This document shows, one piece after another, positions 51,701-63,502 of a stretch of DNA of 64,000 nucleotides. The stretch's first letter is position 1, and each line of letters starts with the position of its first letter. Under the pieces are notes generated by a model, which saw nothing but the letters and a program-made list of their open reading frames with translations, was not told the DNA's origin and searched no databases. The translations under genes were made by a program, and so were the position numbers. Origin of the DNA: Cardinalis cardinalis (lineage: Eukaryota; Chordata; Aves; Passeriformes; Cardinalidae); NCBI GenBank assembly GCA_014549065.1, contig JACDOX010000018.1:5426354-5490353 (forward strand). Reading direction: 5' to 3'.

Positions 51701-54700
51701 AACACACTGAGGAAAAAACATGCCCTTGAACCTTCAGGAACTAGATAAGGAACTCTCTTAATTAAAGAAGGGCTCTAAACAACTATTTTGAGAAGGGCTG
51801 AAGGGCATCTCTTGATCTCTCACACTCTTTGGAACAATGAAGGGTTCATGATGTGCTGAATCATGGTTACACCTCTATAAACNGGTTCAAGGTAAACAGA
51901 CTCTTAAATCATTTGTAAACTCCTTCCTAGAAAGATTTCCTTATGTTGGCAGTATGCTTTCCAAATTATGATCAAGGTATAACTTTGCCCTTAAGATCAA
52001 AAACATCTGCAATGAGAAGAGAAATGGTAACACTGATGGATCAAATCTGAGAAAATGGGACTGGATTTGAATGACTACTCACTTCATCTTTTCAAAATCA
52101 CAATGTTAACAAATGCTTGCNAAGACAGATTCTTTAAATATACGTTCTTTATAAATAACAGGACGCATATTTTACTTCTAAATCAGGATTCTTTGCTAAT
52201 TTTGCAGCACCAGTGATAGTAATTTTGGAGCTCTGCCTGCATCCAAACATGTCCAATTTTAGCAATGATTTGNGGCCCAAGTCCCACATCTTTTATTGCA
52301 GTTACCTATATCAGATCACAANATTTAGCCTACTTGTCACCTTAATCAGTTGTAAACACATAACACCAGCATTTACTGTTCTNCTTCACAACGTGCTTTC
52401 TGAATGTCATGGATTATATATCTTATGAAAATACAATAGTGTATTCTAGCAGTCTGCTAAGTCTGAGAGCTCAAGACCACTAGGATTTAGTTCCAGATTC
52501 CTGCAGTGGAATTAGACTTAATACAGAATAATAAATCTGAGAAGTTATTCAGCTCCTCAAAGATATGTGTCTATCTTAGGCAGAGTGAAACATCTCTTCA
52601 GGCTCTGTATTAATGATAGTGAGAGAGTAACCACCTAGATCACATCTAGACATGGCCATGGGCGGCTTCAGTGGCCAGGTGTGTGAATCTTGAGCTGCTA
52701 CAATCCAGACAGCGTGCTCTTGCATAAGGAATAGTCACCCTGGGCCACTTGAGTTGCCTTAAGAGCATCAGAGAAATCTGCCTAGAATGGCAGGTATGAA
52801 GAAAGAAAGGGAAATCTACCCCTTCCTGCACTCCATAGCACCTGTTTAGGTGACTGAATCCTGCTCTTTGTGTTCAATATATTGTTTTAGNTCACATGGT
52901 TGTCTTGGTTTTCTGTTCTGTCTGGCTTCCTTTCCAGGAATGTTACAAATCACAGTGGGGATGATTGCATCTAGGTTTAGCCATAACCTCAAAAACATCC
53001 TTGTATCTATTCAGAAACCAAGTGCCCTGAGCAACCTTATCTAAGTTAGTTATCTAGGTTCTCTCAGCAGGAGCAGAAGACCTGCAGGGACCCTCCCCAA
53101 CACNTAGGACTCTGTGGTTCTGCTTACATCTGAAATGGCTACCCTGGGGCATTCTGGGACACATCTGACACTTGTAGGCACCAACCCTAGCGTGAGGTGA
53201 TTCTCACCCTGTATGTGCTTCTTCCTTGCCACTGACTTTAATGAGAGTTTATGGTGGCAGATTCAGATGTAGACACCTGCACAAAAGATTTAAATAGCTG
53301 GTCAGGAAAATCCCTTCCTCAATAATTCTGAGATCTCTGTCTTCTGAAATTATTCTGCCCTCATCAATAAGAAAATAAAAAACCGGTTTGGTCACATAAC
53401 ACTTGCTTCCCTCAGAAATAAAGTTTAACAATGTAATGGGGTAGCATAGTTTAAGAGAATAGTGACAGGGAGCACATTTAATTGTTAGTAAGATAACAGA
53501 TTTTTTTCCTAACTTTTATCCCCATTTACTATGTGAGCATAGGCAAGGCACTGTGTGTGCCTCAGTTCATTCAAATGTAAAATGGTTATAATTAATATTC
53601 AGCATAATTAATGATTAAGTGCCTTGAGAACATGTGATGAAACAAACTCTAGAAGAGCAGAGTATTTTTGCTTCAACCTCTTTAAAATTGTATCCCCTTG
53701 CCACATATTTTCAAAAAGTCTACAACTCCTTACTAGAGCTAAATGACTAATTCAAATGAATAATTTATCTGAAGAATTTTGCTTTGTTTTCTCTTTGCAA
53801 ATTGTTCTCAAATAGACTGCAAAATTCTTGGGCTTATTAGTTATTGCCAAATTATGCACAGATCTCTTCAGTGACTAATTTTATGTCTGAAGCTCATTGA
53901 ATTTTTTTCCTGAAAATGTTAGCAATTTGCTGTTTGTACTGTGCTGGTAGTTCTTTCCTATTATTGAAAAGCATATGTAATTAATCAATGCAGTCGTACC
54001 TATATGTAATGATATTTTATAAATAAATACATATATATGAAAAATTCCTGATTCATGGACTTTAAAGGTCAGAGAGTACCAGGAGACCACCTACTCAGAA
54101 CATCTGTAGAGTCAGTTACCCCAGAATTGAGACTAATAATTCGTGCTTGACTCAAAGTGGCAGACCCCTTTTAAGAGGATCTGCAAAAGATTATTGAGAA
54201 AAGGAAGCATATTTTCAATAGACTTAAATTCACTACAGGGGGACTGATTCTTTCTTCTCCTTNTACTATGAATCAAAGATGACTGGAAATTATTGGATTA
54301 AATTACATTCTCTGTTCATTCTTGATTGGGTGACATCAAGAGGCAGAAGACAATGCACTGCTCTTGGTAGGTTTTCCAATACTTAATGACACTGTTTGTT
54401 AGAAATGTTTCTTACTAATAATATGAATTTGTCTCAAAGGCTTTAATTTCCCTTTGACAGTTCTTATTAATAACTTACACATCACAATCAAGTTACTTCT
54501 TGATCTTTTTCATGAGCTAAACAGATCGAATTTACTGTAAGCCTGTTTTGAAGCCCTCCAATAATAGTTTCTTCTGAACACTCTTAAATTTGTTGACATG
54601 CTTTAATATTCTACTGTCAGTCTCAGCAGTGCCATTTATATAGCTAAAGTTCATGACATATTGATTAAGAACATCCATTTCCTGCCTGGAGATCAGGAGA

Positions 54701-56084
54701 AATATCATTGTGACTGATGTCAGACAAATGATGAATCACACACACTTAAAAAAAGTTACAGTCAAACACACCCATAACACATGCACACAGAATTTCAATT
54801 TAGGTCAATGTAAATATTTCATTTGGCTGAAAATTCCATTTCTTTTCTAGTATATATTTGTGTCTACTCAATGTATTTAACATTCTTTTGTTAATATTGG
54901 CATATTTTTAAAAAGACAAGCAATATTTCATTTGTGAAATAAGTAAGTACAGTGATTCATTTTATGTGGTTTTGAATTAAGCACAGAACCCAAATTTTGA
55001 TCTGTTTCAGCTTTTGCTTTTCAGTGACATTGAAAATTATCTAATAACTTTTGTCTGTCTCTGCNTCTTATGCCATTAACTGCATGAATTGTTATTGTTA
55101 GGGCACAATATACAGTGAGACATTTTTCCCAACTAAGGTTTGGAATTGAAATTAACTCTACACAGATAGTTAATTTTGATTTAAAGGATGACAAGTAAGA
55201 AAGAAGGTCACCCATGGGAACTTCAACCAAAATTTGCCTTAAAATCAGAAAAAACAATCCAACAATCCAATCAACACATCACAAAAACTGATTTCAGGAA
55301 AGCCCTGCTCTGTGGTCTCCTCTAGACCCCTGATATTTGACAGATAAACTCGTGCTGGGTTCAGCAGAGCTTGGATCAGGCTCTAAGCACAGGAATTTTC
55401 TGGCATCACGTAGCAGGTTATATGAATGGACACTTTCCTTTACTTTGTACCTTCACCATCTGTTCTGCCTTCTAATTAAAAATGCAAAATGAACATAATT
55501 AAATATTGGCATCACAAAAATAAGCTAGAAGTTTTTTCAATGCATATGCATGTTCTTTATTAAATGCAACAAGCATCTGTTTTGTTTTCTTATGTTTCAA
55601 GACNCAGATAGAGGGAAATTGCTTTTTCCTGACAGAAAGGATATTTTTCATTAGTAAATTGGAATTAAATAGAAGAGGTAACACTTTACAACAGTTGGTA
55701 AACAGCAGTTTCTGTAAACAGAGATTCAGGTCTGAGTTCTTTCCTAAAGAAGCACAAGAGGAAGAGGAAAAANCAGAAAGGAAAGCCATTACTAAACATT
55801 GTTCTAACTGGCTACTGAAGTCAAGCTCTTGGTCCAGGTTCTACAGTAACAACTTTTGAGTAGGAATCAAACTTGTGCCACTTCCTCAAAGAGCTGCTGA
55901 ACCAAGCTAGTGTCTGCCTTCCACAACAGCATACACCTTGTGCTTAATCCTTGTAAAGGGTTACTTAATTAAGTGTCTTGGTACTTTACAACATCCAGGT
56001 GGGGTGTAAGGAAGTATAACCATTCATAGTTTTCAGATAAAGATGGGCAACTCATAACCATTATGGTCTGTATGCACCACATAT
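48762..56084. other. Long non-coding AT-rich stretch
   Basis: About 7.3 kb with no gene that I can support; frames stay under about 100 codons. The GC-richer patches at 52640-52830 and 53050-53240 are unassigned. The segment around 50440-50770, with rare CpGs (AAGCGTCGCAC near 50702) and TAAT cores, has a non-repetitive texture that could mark a regulatory element, but I do not call it separately. Confidence 0.5.
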
Positions 56085-56710
56085 TGAAAACACAGGTGGT
56101 CAAGGAGGCCAATCCTGGCCTNTATTGGCAGTAGTGTGGCCANCAGGTCCAGGGCAGGGATTTTGCCCTTGTACTTGGCACTGGTGAGGCCACACCTTGA
56201 CTCCTGTGCTCAGTTCTGGGCCTCTCACTACAGGAAAGAAACTGGGGTGCTGGGTCTGCCCCTGACAAGGCCAGTGGAGCTGGTGAAGGTCTGCAGCACA
56301 AATCTGATGAGGAGCAGCTGAGGAAAGTTAGNTTTTTTAGTCTGGAGTAAAAGAGGCTTAGGGAAGACCTTACTGCTCTACAACTGCTTGAAAGGCAGTG
56401 GTAGTGAGGTGGGTGTGAGTCTCTTCTCCCATGCAACAGTGACAGGACGAGAGGAAATAGATTTAAGTTGCATCAATGGAGGTTTAGATTAGCTATTAGG
56501 AAAAAGAATTGATGGAAAGGGTTGTAATGCATTGGAACAGAATGTCTAGGGAACTGGTGAAGTCACCACCACTACAAGGGTTCAAAAAACATGTGGATAG
56601 GGTGCTTGAGGACATGGTTTAATGGTGAACATGGTGGTGGTGCTAGGCTGACCTTTGGACTTGATAATCTTAAAGCTCTTTTTCAACCTCAATGATTCTA
56701 TGATTCTATG
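56085..56710 (+). mobile_element. CR1 retrotransposon, 5'-truncated copy with intact 3' end
   Basis: The start of the fragment encodes an LPLYLALVRPHLDSCAQFWA block, the conserved end of CR1 ORF2. The following bases keep CR1 order (AAAAGAGGCTTAGGGAAGAC, CTCTACAACTGCTTGAAAGG, AGGACGAGAGGAAATAGATT, ATTGGAACAGAATGTCTAGG, CTTTGGACTTGATAATCTTA). The 3' end carries two tandem ATTCTATG octamers at 56695-56702 and 56703-56710, the signature of CR1 termini. The coding part is broken by stops, frameshifts and Ns. The 5' boundary near 56085 is approximate. This is the best preserved CR1 in the window, and its 3' UTR type suggests a younger subfamily than the 48-kb copy. Confidence 0.93.
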
Positions 56711-59399
56711 AGATATCTATATCAGTAAATAAAAACAGGGAGAGGGACTCACCTCTGCACTTGAGGACATGTGGATGTGTCCTGGCCACTCAGGATCAAC
56801 CTCCTCCAGAGGTGCATTGGTATTACATAGGACTTCATCCTATATTTCTTCAAGGTTCTGTTGTCCCAACGCACAATATGTATTTTTTGTGTGATTAGTT
56901 AGTGCAGGGTGCATTAAATAAAGAGGCACTGTGCTGCAGCCAACCAGAACAATGCTTTTGTAGCTAGAAGCTGAGGGCACACATAGCATGTCTCAGCAGC
57001 CAGAAAGCATGTAACTGGCATTCAGCAAAAATTCCTCTGAAAGAGTATTGGGGTGTTTTTTGGGGTGTTTTAACTAGAAGGNAAACTTGATGCTGACATG
57101 TCCAGCCTGCTTTCCAGAGTGAGATGTCCTCCAAAGTGTCCTTGGGTTTTGTGTCAGAGAGCTGAGGGAGCTGGGCCAAAAAGCTGGGAAGTAGGTGGTG
57201 TGCCCCAGGGGCTCAGTCGGCTGCACACAGCTGAGCACCAGTGCTCACTGACAATAGACACACAGGAGAAGGCAATTGCTATAGCACTTGCCCTGCAATA
57301 GTAGTCAGGNCTTTGGTCACTTGANTGNTTCAGAGTCCTGGATTAGGTTTATNGAGTTCCTATAGAGGCTCCAGGAAGATNGANGCATCCCTGACTGAGA
57401 TCTACAAAATGCAACCTGACAAGAGCTTCTTGTGTTAATCAGTAGGNTAACTAAGGAGACAAGTTTGTTTTCAGTNAACTGCACTCTGAATTTTAATTTC
57501 TGAAATCTAGACTTCACTTTGAATTCACAGACATTAATTCTTTACATTAGTATTATGCTGAAACTACTCCTTCACCACCTATTTCGTAGTAAGCATTTAT
57601 GGGATCATAGACTAGAATGGAAGTGTCCCAGTTCCCAGCCTGTGGAACAACCTGGTCAGAAGCTGCTCGATATAAAAATATCAAATCCACGAGAGTGAAC
57701 TGACTAGAGCATCTTATCTTGTAAATAAAGGCTTAGGGTAACCCTTGGTTGGACAAGCACTCCTACACTTTAGTTCCATGCTCAAAACACCAAGCATCTG
57801 GGTAACACAACTACAACCCATGTTTGTTGCAGTGCTCAGTGTTGAGAATACTCATTCTGGCATGAAAACCCCAGGAAAAGAACCTGTGGCACTCTTAGGA
57901 TAAATTAGAGAAGATTATCAATGTGAAACTTACTCTTTGAGAGGCAGGGGAGTGTAGCCTGTTTTAATTCTGGTTTGGTATGTCTTCACTTCACTGTTCC
58001 TTCACCTGCACTGGCAATGTCTTGCTGGACCTGAACTGGATGACTTCTCAGTGAATCCAAAGCCAGGTCATTAGGCTCTCTCAGATGGGTTTTCTATCTT
58101 CAACTCTAAAAATTGGGTGTGTAGTCCAATTTTGTCATTTGGGCTCCCTCTAGAGCCAACTGAGGAAGACAGATGCTCTACCACATTTTTCCAGTCACCG
58201 GATAAGTGTTGAAGACAAATAGTGTGACTTACTCAACAAGTACAGAGGGAATCTTACTCATTAGCTCAGTCTATTGCCTAAAATTAGGAGAGAGGAAAAG
58301 CACTCATATGCGTTTTCCTAATGAAAACTGAGGAATGTTTCAAGTCAATTTGGTAATTTAAGTTTTCNTCTAAATACGAGTCAATATCTGTGGCTACCAG
58401 TGTATTACATGCTAAGCCAAGCAGTATTAGATCTCTTCGTGAATTTTCTGCTGCTGTTAAATCAATGGTGAATTGAGTGTAAAAACCAGTCCCCATGTAC
58501 AAATGAATGGGATTTGTACCTTCCTNGATCTGTTGAAAATTTATAGTGACCATTATACTACTGCAACTCTGTTGCATGTTAGACCAGCTGCTAAATGTCT
58601 AATTTANGAATTCTATAAAAATATAAAGTAAAAAATAGCTATTTTCCGACTAAATATTTCACTATATATGAAAGTTATAGCAGAGGACAGGTATAAATTG
58701 CTCATATCTCCCTGACAAGTTTTTTCTTGGAAAAAGGAAAGGAAATTTCTTCCACATCTGCTGACCAGAGCCTATAGAAGCCCTATAGAAAGACTCAGCA
58801 ATATTACTTCAGAAAGNTCATATGGCGATGTGTATCTGGTAGAAAGAAAGAGGGAGAGTAATAGAGNTATGAAGTATGTTTCTAGAAGTAAGTATGAGAT
58901 GCAAAATTCATATTCAAGGCGCTATGTACTGTAATGATGTTCAAAATCACTACCTCCATTTCAGGCACTCCAAAAATGTTTCACTCTATGCCCTTCTGTG
59001 TTTTTTAAACACAGTTTGTCTTGGGGAGGATAACTGCAGCTTGGTACTATACCTCACACAGTGTGAGGAGGAAAGACTTTGTTTTTCCTTGAGTCCTGTT
59101 GAAGTGTTAATTTAAAGAAGTAATAATGTAAATCTTATTTCAAACATTCTTTCCCCCTGGCAGACTTCTATATTAAGACATTTGGGTAATTGACCAATGT
59201 TACTGTAGCTCAGCAGGCATTATTTTCTTTAGGTAAAAGGATACCATAGTAAATTTCAATGAGAAGGAGCAAAAAAAAAATGAACAGACTTAAATAAGAC
59301 TTGAATATGAAAGGAAAATATAAACCAGATGGGAGTGATGGAGACAGGTTTTCATATCTTTCTTTTCTTTTAAGGTCTGTTTAAAAGTTTCCCTTCGCT
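56711..59399. other. Non-coding; contains a cluster of undetermined bases
   Basis: No gene is recognised. Eight single Ns occur between 57310 and 57476, far denser than elsewhere. The sequence at 56930-57300 has balanced composition and overlapping short frames and is unassigned. Confidence 0.45.
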
Positions 59400-59960
59400 G
59401 CATTGGCTTTTTGCCTCTGAGTAACATGAGGCAACGTATTTGCTCAGCAGCAGCAGCAGCTGGGAGCGATTCACTGGCTGCAGAGTGCTGGCCAGCCACA
59501 GCAGGCATGGATTTGGTGTCCAACACAGCTCAATGGGAACATTCCTGCTGCCTGCTGTGGCTGCTGGAGCAGGTGCTGGAGGGGAAGGGTCTGGTCTCCC
59601 TGACATTGGGGGCAAAGTGTTTGGTGAGACCAACCTTTCTTTGGGTCCTGAAGGCAAATCTGGCAACTCCACCTCCAGTCTTTTTGGGGAAGAAGACTTT
59701 ATGTTGCTCCTGTGTATCATATGCCTCTCTGACCNTGAATAGGTTTAGAAGCTGTAAGCTAACTGTGGGGCCTGGCTGTAACAGTGCTGGACACTTCCTC
59801 CCTCTTGCACCCACTAACAGAGAGGAATTTTCATCTCCCTCCCTGCTCCTCCTAATTAAGCCATAGCAGCCATGGTGGCTCTGGGGCTCTTTCTTCAAGT
59901 CATTGTTTCTCACTATGGTTTTACTGACACATGAAAAAAGCTCAGGGGCAGGAGGCACAT
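59400..59960. other. GC-richer patch with overlapping long frames on both strands, unassigned
   Basis: This patch has a run of CAG units (59446-59460) and open frames of 151 and 100 codons on the plus strand and 142 and 116 codons on the minus strand, all overlapping. Four phases open at once argues for low stop-codon density rather than coding. One plus-strand frame gives a Gly/Ala/Ser-rich peptide and no domain is recognisable. It might be an untranslated or lncRNA exon, or an unclassified repeat. Confidence 0.35.
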
Positions 59961-60039
59961 GGTGTTTTCTACTGAAGCTTGAGCTTTAAAGCTGGGACTC
60001 AGACTGCTTCACTCCACTGCTGACAATTTAGCAAATGGT

Positions 60040-60470
60040 CCATGTTATGCCGCTTTGATCTTGTGAAAGTTTTCAAAAATTTCATCCTTGAAGAAAGCTA
60101 CAGGCCCAACAGATCCCCCAGTTCATTAGCAATCCTTTAGCGGTTCCCAACAATTAGAGCTGTCAGCCAGTCGAACTCCGTTCGGAGGCCGTGCATTCAA
60201 AATCCCTGACTAATGACTTGGTAAAAAGACTTGACAGTGTGTTGCAATTTGTTATAATTGAATCTAAGCTGCATCAGCTGTTTGAGGGGCTGAAATGTTT
60301 TCAAACATTACATTGATTTAAATTAATGCCACAAAAATATTCAGAAATCGTGTCTGTCAGATTCAGTGCTAATAATCATGTTCTCTTCAGATACGAAGAA
60401 GACATTTCATCACCATTTGAAAGCATTGTCAGGCAGGCAGTTTAAATTCCCCCTCCTCTTCCCCCTTAGC
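60040..60470. promoter_or_regulatory. Candidate conserved non-coding element with CpG-rich core
   Basis: Unique sequence with no undetermined bases or simple repeats. Its core holds several CpGs in a short space (TCGAACTCCGTTCGGAGGCC, 60171-60190), unusual in this CpG-poor window. CGAAC/GTTCG form a small palindrome with a 3-base spacer (60172-60184). The downstream part has ATTG/TAAT cores, an E-box CAGCTG (60275-60280) and ATTTAAATTAAT. Both strands lack a useful open frame. The combination resembles deeply conserved vertebrate enhancers. Of the candidate regulatory stretches listed, I find this the most convincing, but conservation is not testable here. Confidence 0.4.
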
Positions 60471-62639
60471 TGAAAAATAAGTTGNTAATCATTATACTCA
60501 TGAAAGGAAAGAGCTTGGTAGCTGGAATGGGACAGGGTGGAAGGGAGATGCCTCCTGAACTATGGCACCTTTGGGAAAAAAAACTTGAAAAGACCATTAC
60601 AAGTGATAATTTTCACTGACTACATTTCAATATAAAAACCAAAAAAATCAAAAAAGTTAAAACCAATTCTGCAGCAACTGTTGGAGAAAGTTCAAAAAGA
60701 ATCACAATTTCTAACTCATTCTCTGCCTTTATTTTAACTGTGGACAAATAAACTGAACAGTGGGACATTTGGCAAGCAGACTTCCAGCACAAACTCTCTG
60801 GTTAAAACTTACATCTGTTTTCAGAATAGCTTTCTCTCAAAAGCAGTGGGATGACATGAGATATCAAGGCAGCTTTACTTTCCAAATAAATTGTTTGCTC
60901 TGTTTTTTAAATCCTCTGTTAGTACTGGAAAGCTTTCCATTTAAATTAAGAGGGGCTCAGACTGTAAGCACTAAACCTGAATTTTCCTACTTTGAATGCT
61001 CTAGGGTTTAAAAATGGAATTTAAAGTCATTATTCCATTTGTATGAGCACTATTTAAAAGCCAGATCCAGACAGAACTTGTGACTTTGCCATCTAGAAAG
61101 TCAAGACCGTTTGGATTCTGTGGTTTTTTTCTCTCTTGAAGTACAGAACACCTTGAGTGTACAAAATAATGACTTAAGGTTTAATCAGTACAGAAATTTC
61201 AGTAGTGACAGAAAAGGTCACTGAAGGAACACATTTCTCTGTAATATATCTATGCAAACTAGGCTAAGCTGAGACACTACAGGTTTTAGTTATCACATTA
61301 CTTTGCCTAATAGGCAAAAAAATCTATTGACAAATCCTNCCATAGAAAGAACAAATGAACTTTCCTGACCTTAGAAACTGATTGCAGCCTTTTGTTAACA
61401 CCAGTTTTAAACCTATGTGGTTCTGAAAGTCACAGCACTCACCTGGCCAGCAGTGGATATCTACTGTATACATGCCAAACTCTGAGCTGATCCATGGACA
61501 CACCTGATGGGAGCAGCTAATAAAGTCTTGGTTTGAACTGTAGGAAGCTGAGATAACCTCAGTTCCTAATCAGGAATTAGATGTTCTTAGAAAAGTGGCT
61601 GATTACAAAATCAGGCAAGGAAAGAAGCAAACAGCACCCACTCTGAACCTCTTCACATTGATAAACTCTTCAGAAGTCCCATTTCTTATTTTTGAAGCTC
61701 ACATACTTTTCCTTACCAGTGTATTATGAATAAACCTTAATATTAGTAACTATATTTGTCTCTATATTTGTAGTTAATATTATCATCTTGATTTTTAACA
61801 GATTGCTAAGAAAGTCTCAGGAATGTCTTTAGTACCAATGCATAGACCCTCTGATACCAGTACATAAACATGTCTGTGCTATGTTAGAGGTAATTCATCC
61901 TTTCCTGCTCCTTTCTAAGTTTTGCACATTTAGACTTCTGTATTAGCTAGATGGTATGTGGGCAGCTAACAATATACTACTGGTTAGTCTTTTATTCTTG
62001 CTGGTCTCACAAAAGACTGTGGCTCATAAAACTCCTTATACGAAAAGGCTTTTATACAATATCTGATTATTNAAAAACGTCAATGGACAGGTTTGAGTTC
62101 TTATGCTTCATCCTTCCCAGGTTTTACAAAGATGTGTGTTGCTGGGATCCATGGTTATCATTAAATAAATCAAAGAAGACTATTCCACTAACACATCCTA
62201 TATTCATTTAACATATTCATTTTCTTTAACTATTATGGATCTGATTCTACTAGGCAGGTATAATTTCAGGAATGNTGATATGTGGCCTGTATTGAGTGCT
62301 TCAGGGTGGATTTATTTCAATAACCTGATCTATTGAATCCAGTCATCTAGGCTCCTCCTATAGTCACAGGAATATGAGAATCATCTCCAGACAGTGATTT
62401 AGCTCAGTACCTGTCCTACACAACCACCTCCAGATGCTGCTTCTGCCATGGGAATGTTGTTCATCCAGATGCCTTGCAAGGTCAGAGAACACTGCAGCTT
62501 TTCAGATACTAAGAGAGAAAATTCCACAGGTAAAACCCATGAAACTTTGCCTGCCTCAAGCTGATCTTCTGTATTTTCATACCATAAGCTTGTGAAGAGT
62601 TGCTATGGTTCATGACAGCATTTTAATACTTTTTTGTGT
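60471..62639. other. Non-coding, nothing recognised
   Basis: AT-rich unique-looking sequence; the open frames (83 and 86 codons) resemble nothing known. Confidence 0.5.
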
Positions 62640-62711
62640 TGTCCTAGCCCTTAGCTTGGGCTTTCAAACTAGTTAACCTTTAAGGTCCCNTCCGACCCAA
62701 ATCATTCTATA
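62640..62711 (+). mobile_element. Very short CR1 3'-end fragment
   Basis: The string AACCTTTAAGGTCCC-N-TCCGACCCAAATCATTCTATAG (62675-62711) matches the last bases of CR1, which usually read as a CTTTAAGGTCCCTTCCAACC-like stretch followed by an ATTCTATG octamer. Only one degenerate octamer (ATTCTATA) is present. The upstream 35 bases fit loosely. It is a severely 5'-truncated insertion. Confidence 0.75.
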
Positions 62712-63245
62712 GCTATCTTCAGTTCATGTAAAGTCNCAATACTGAGCCACCTTCCAAAGTTAATACTGCAATAAAAAGGAATTTCCTGAACAGATAGAAC
62801 CTCCACAAGATTCTTCAACCCCTGTTTGAGCATTTTAGTTATAATTATATTCTGGTATACTCTGAGTGCTTAACAACTTCTGCTGAAGTCAGAGGGAACA
62901 GCTTCATACATGCTTACCAGTAAAAGTTTGAATTTGGATGAAACAATGTGACTTGGCAGCCTGATATTATGCGCTATTTGATAAATATATATAAGGTGAG
63001 ATTTCTTCTTTTATGCAGTAATACCTTACCTACTCTATGTCACGCCAATTTCTTGCTCCNGTCCCCATATCATCCTTGAATCCCTGCTATGAACTGTTAC
63101 CTTTTAATTATTTTTAATGTGCTTTCACGTTTTTTATCTTGCTTAATTCTGTGAGAAGCTTGTCCTCTCAAAAATATAGTTTTGCTTCTTCTTTCATCAC
63201 AATCAAAACATGTAAACTACGGCAAAAGCTGTTTTAGAAAGGTGG
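62712..63245. other. Non-coding, nothing recognised
   Basis: AT-rich; no repeat, gene or RNA signature seen. Confidence 0.5.
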
Positions 63246-63270
63246 GAAGGAGGGAAGGTTAATTATCTGA

Positions 63271-63502
63271 AGGTGTTATATCTACAAAAAGAGCCAAGTC
63301 ACAAAAGGGTTATCCATTTAACCTAAATAGCCAAGTCAAACAAGACACAATTGGGGTTAATTTAGCTTTCCAGGCTTTCATAAACTCATACTTGGGAGGT
63401 CGAAGGAGGGAAGTCAATTAGCCCCAATTGTGTCGTGTTTAACTTGGCTGGGTGAGTCACTAGCCCCTTTGTAAGTTGGCTCTCTTTGTAGCTATCACAC
63501 CT
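63271..63502. repeat. Long imperfect inverted repeat (about 90-bp arms, 55-bp loop)
   Basis: The left arm (63271-63361) and the reverse complement of the right arm (63417-63502) align closely. Counted by hand, the outer 42 bases match at 35 positions and the inner 33 bases at 30, including 13 consecutive identical bases (GACACAATTGGGG). A middle segment of 16 versus 11 bases aligns poorly. The 55-base loop contains GAAGGAGGGAAG (63402-63413), which also occurs just outside the left arm (63246-63257). Inside the left arm AGCCAAGTCA is itself repeated (63292-63301 and 63329-63338). A transcript of either strand would fold into a long imperfect hairpin. I recognise no transposon family; a MITE/foldback element, an old inverted duplication or a hairpin-forming RNA are all possible. 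Confidence 0.85.

Noticed and set aside
55969..56436. 155-codon minus-strand frame as a gene
   Set aside because: Most of it is the antisense of the CR1 ORF2 end, with several undetermined bases.
57600..57660. GGATCATAGACTAGAATGGAA resembling an antisense CR1 tail
   Set aside because: The match is short and degenerate, with no neighbouring CR1 blocks.
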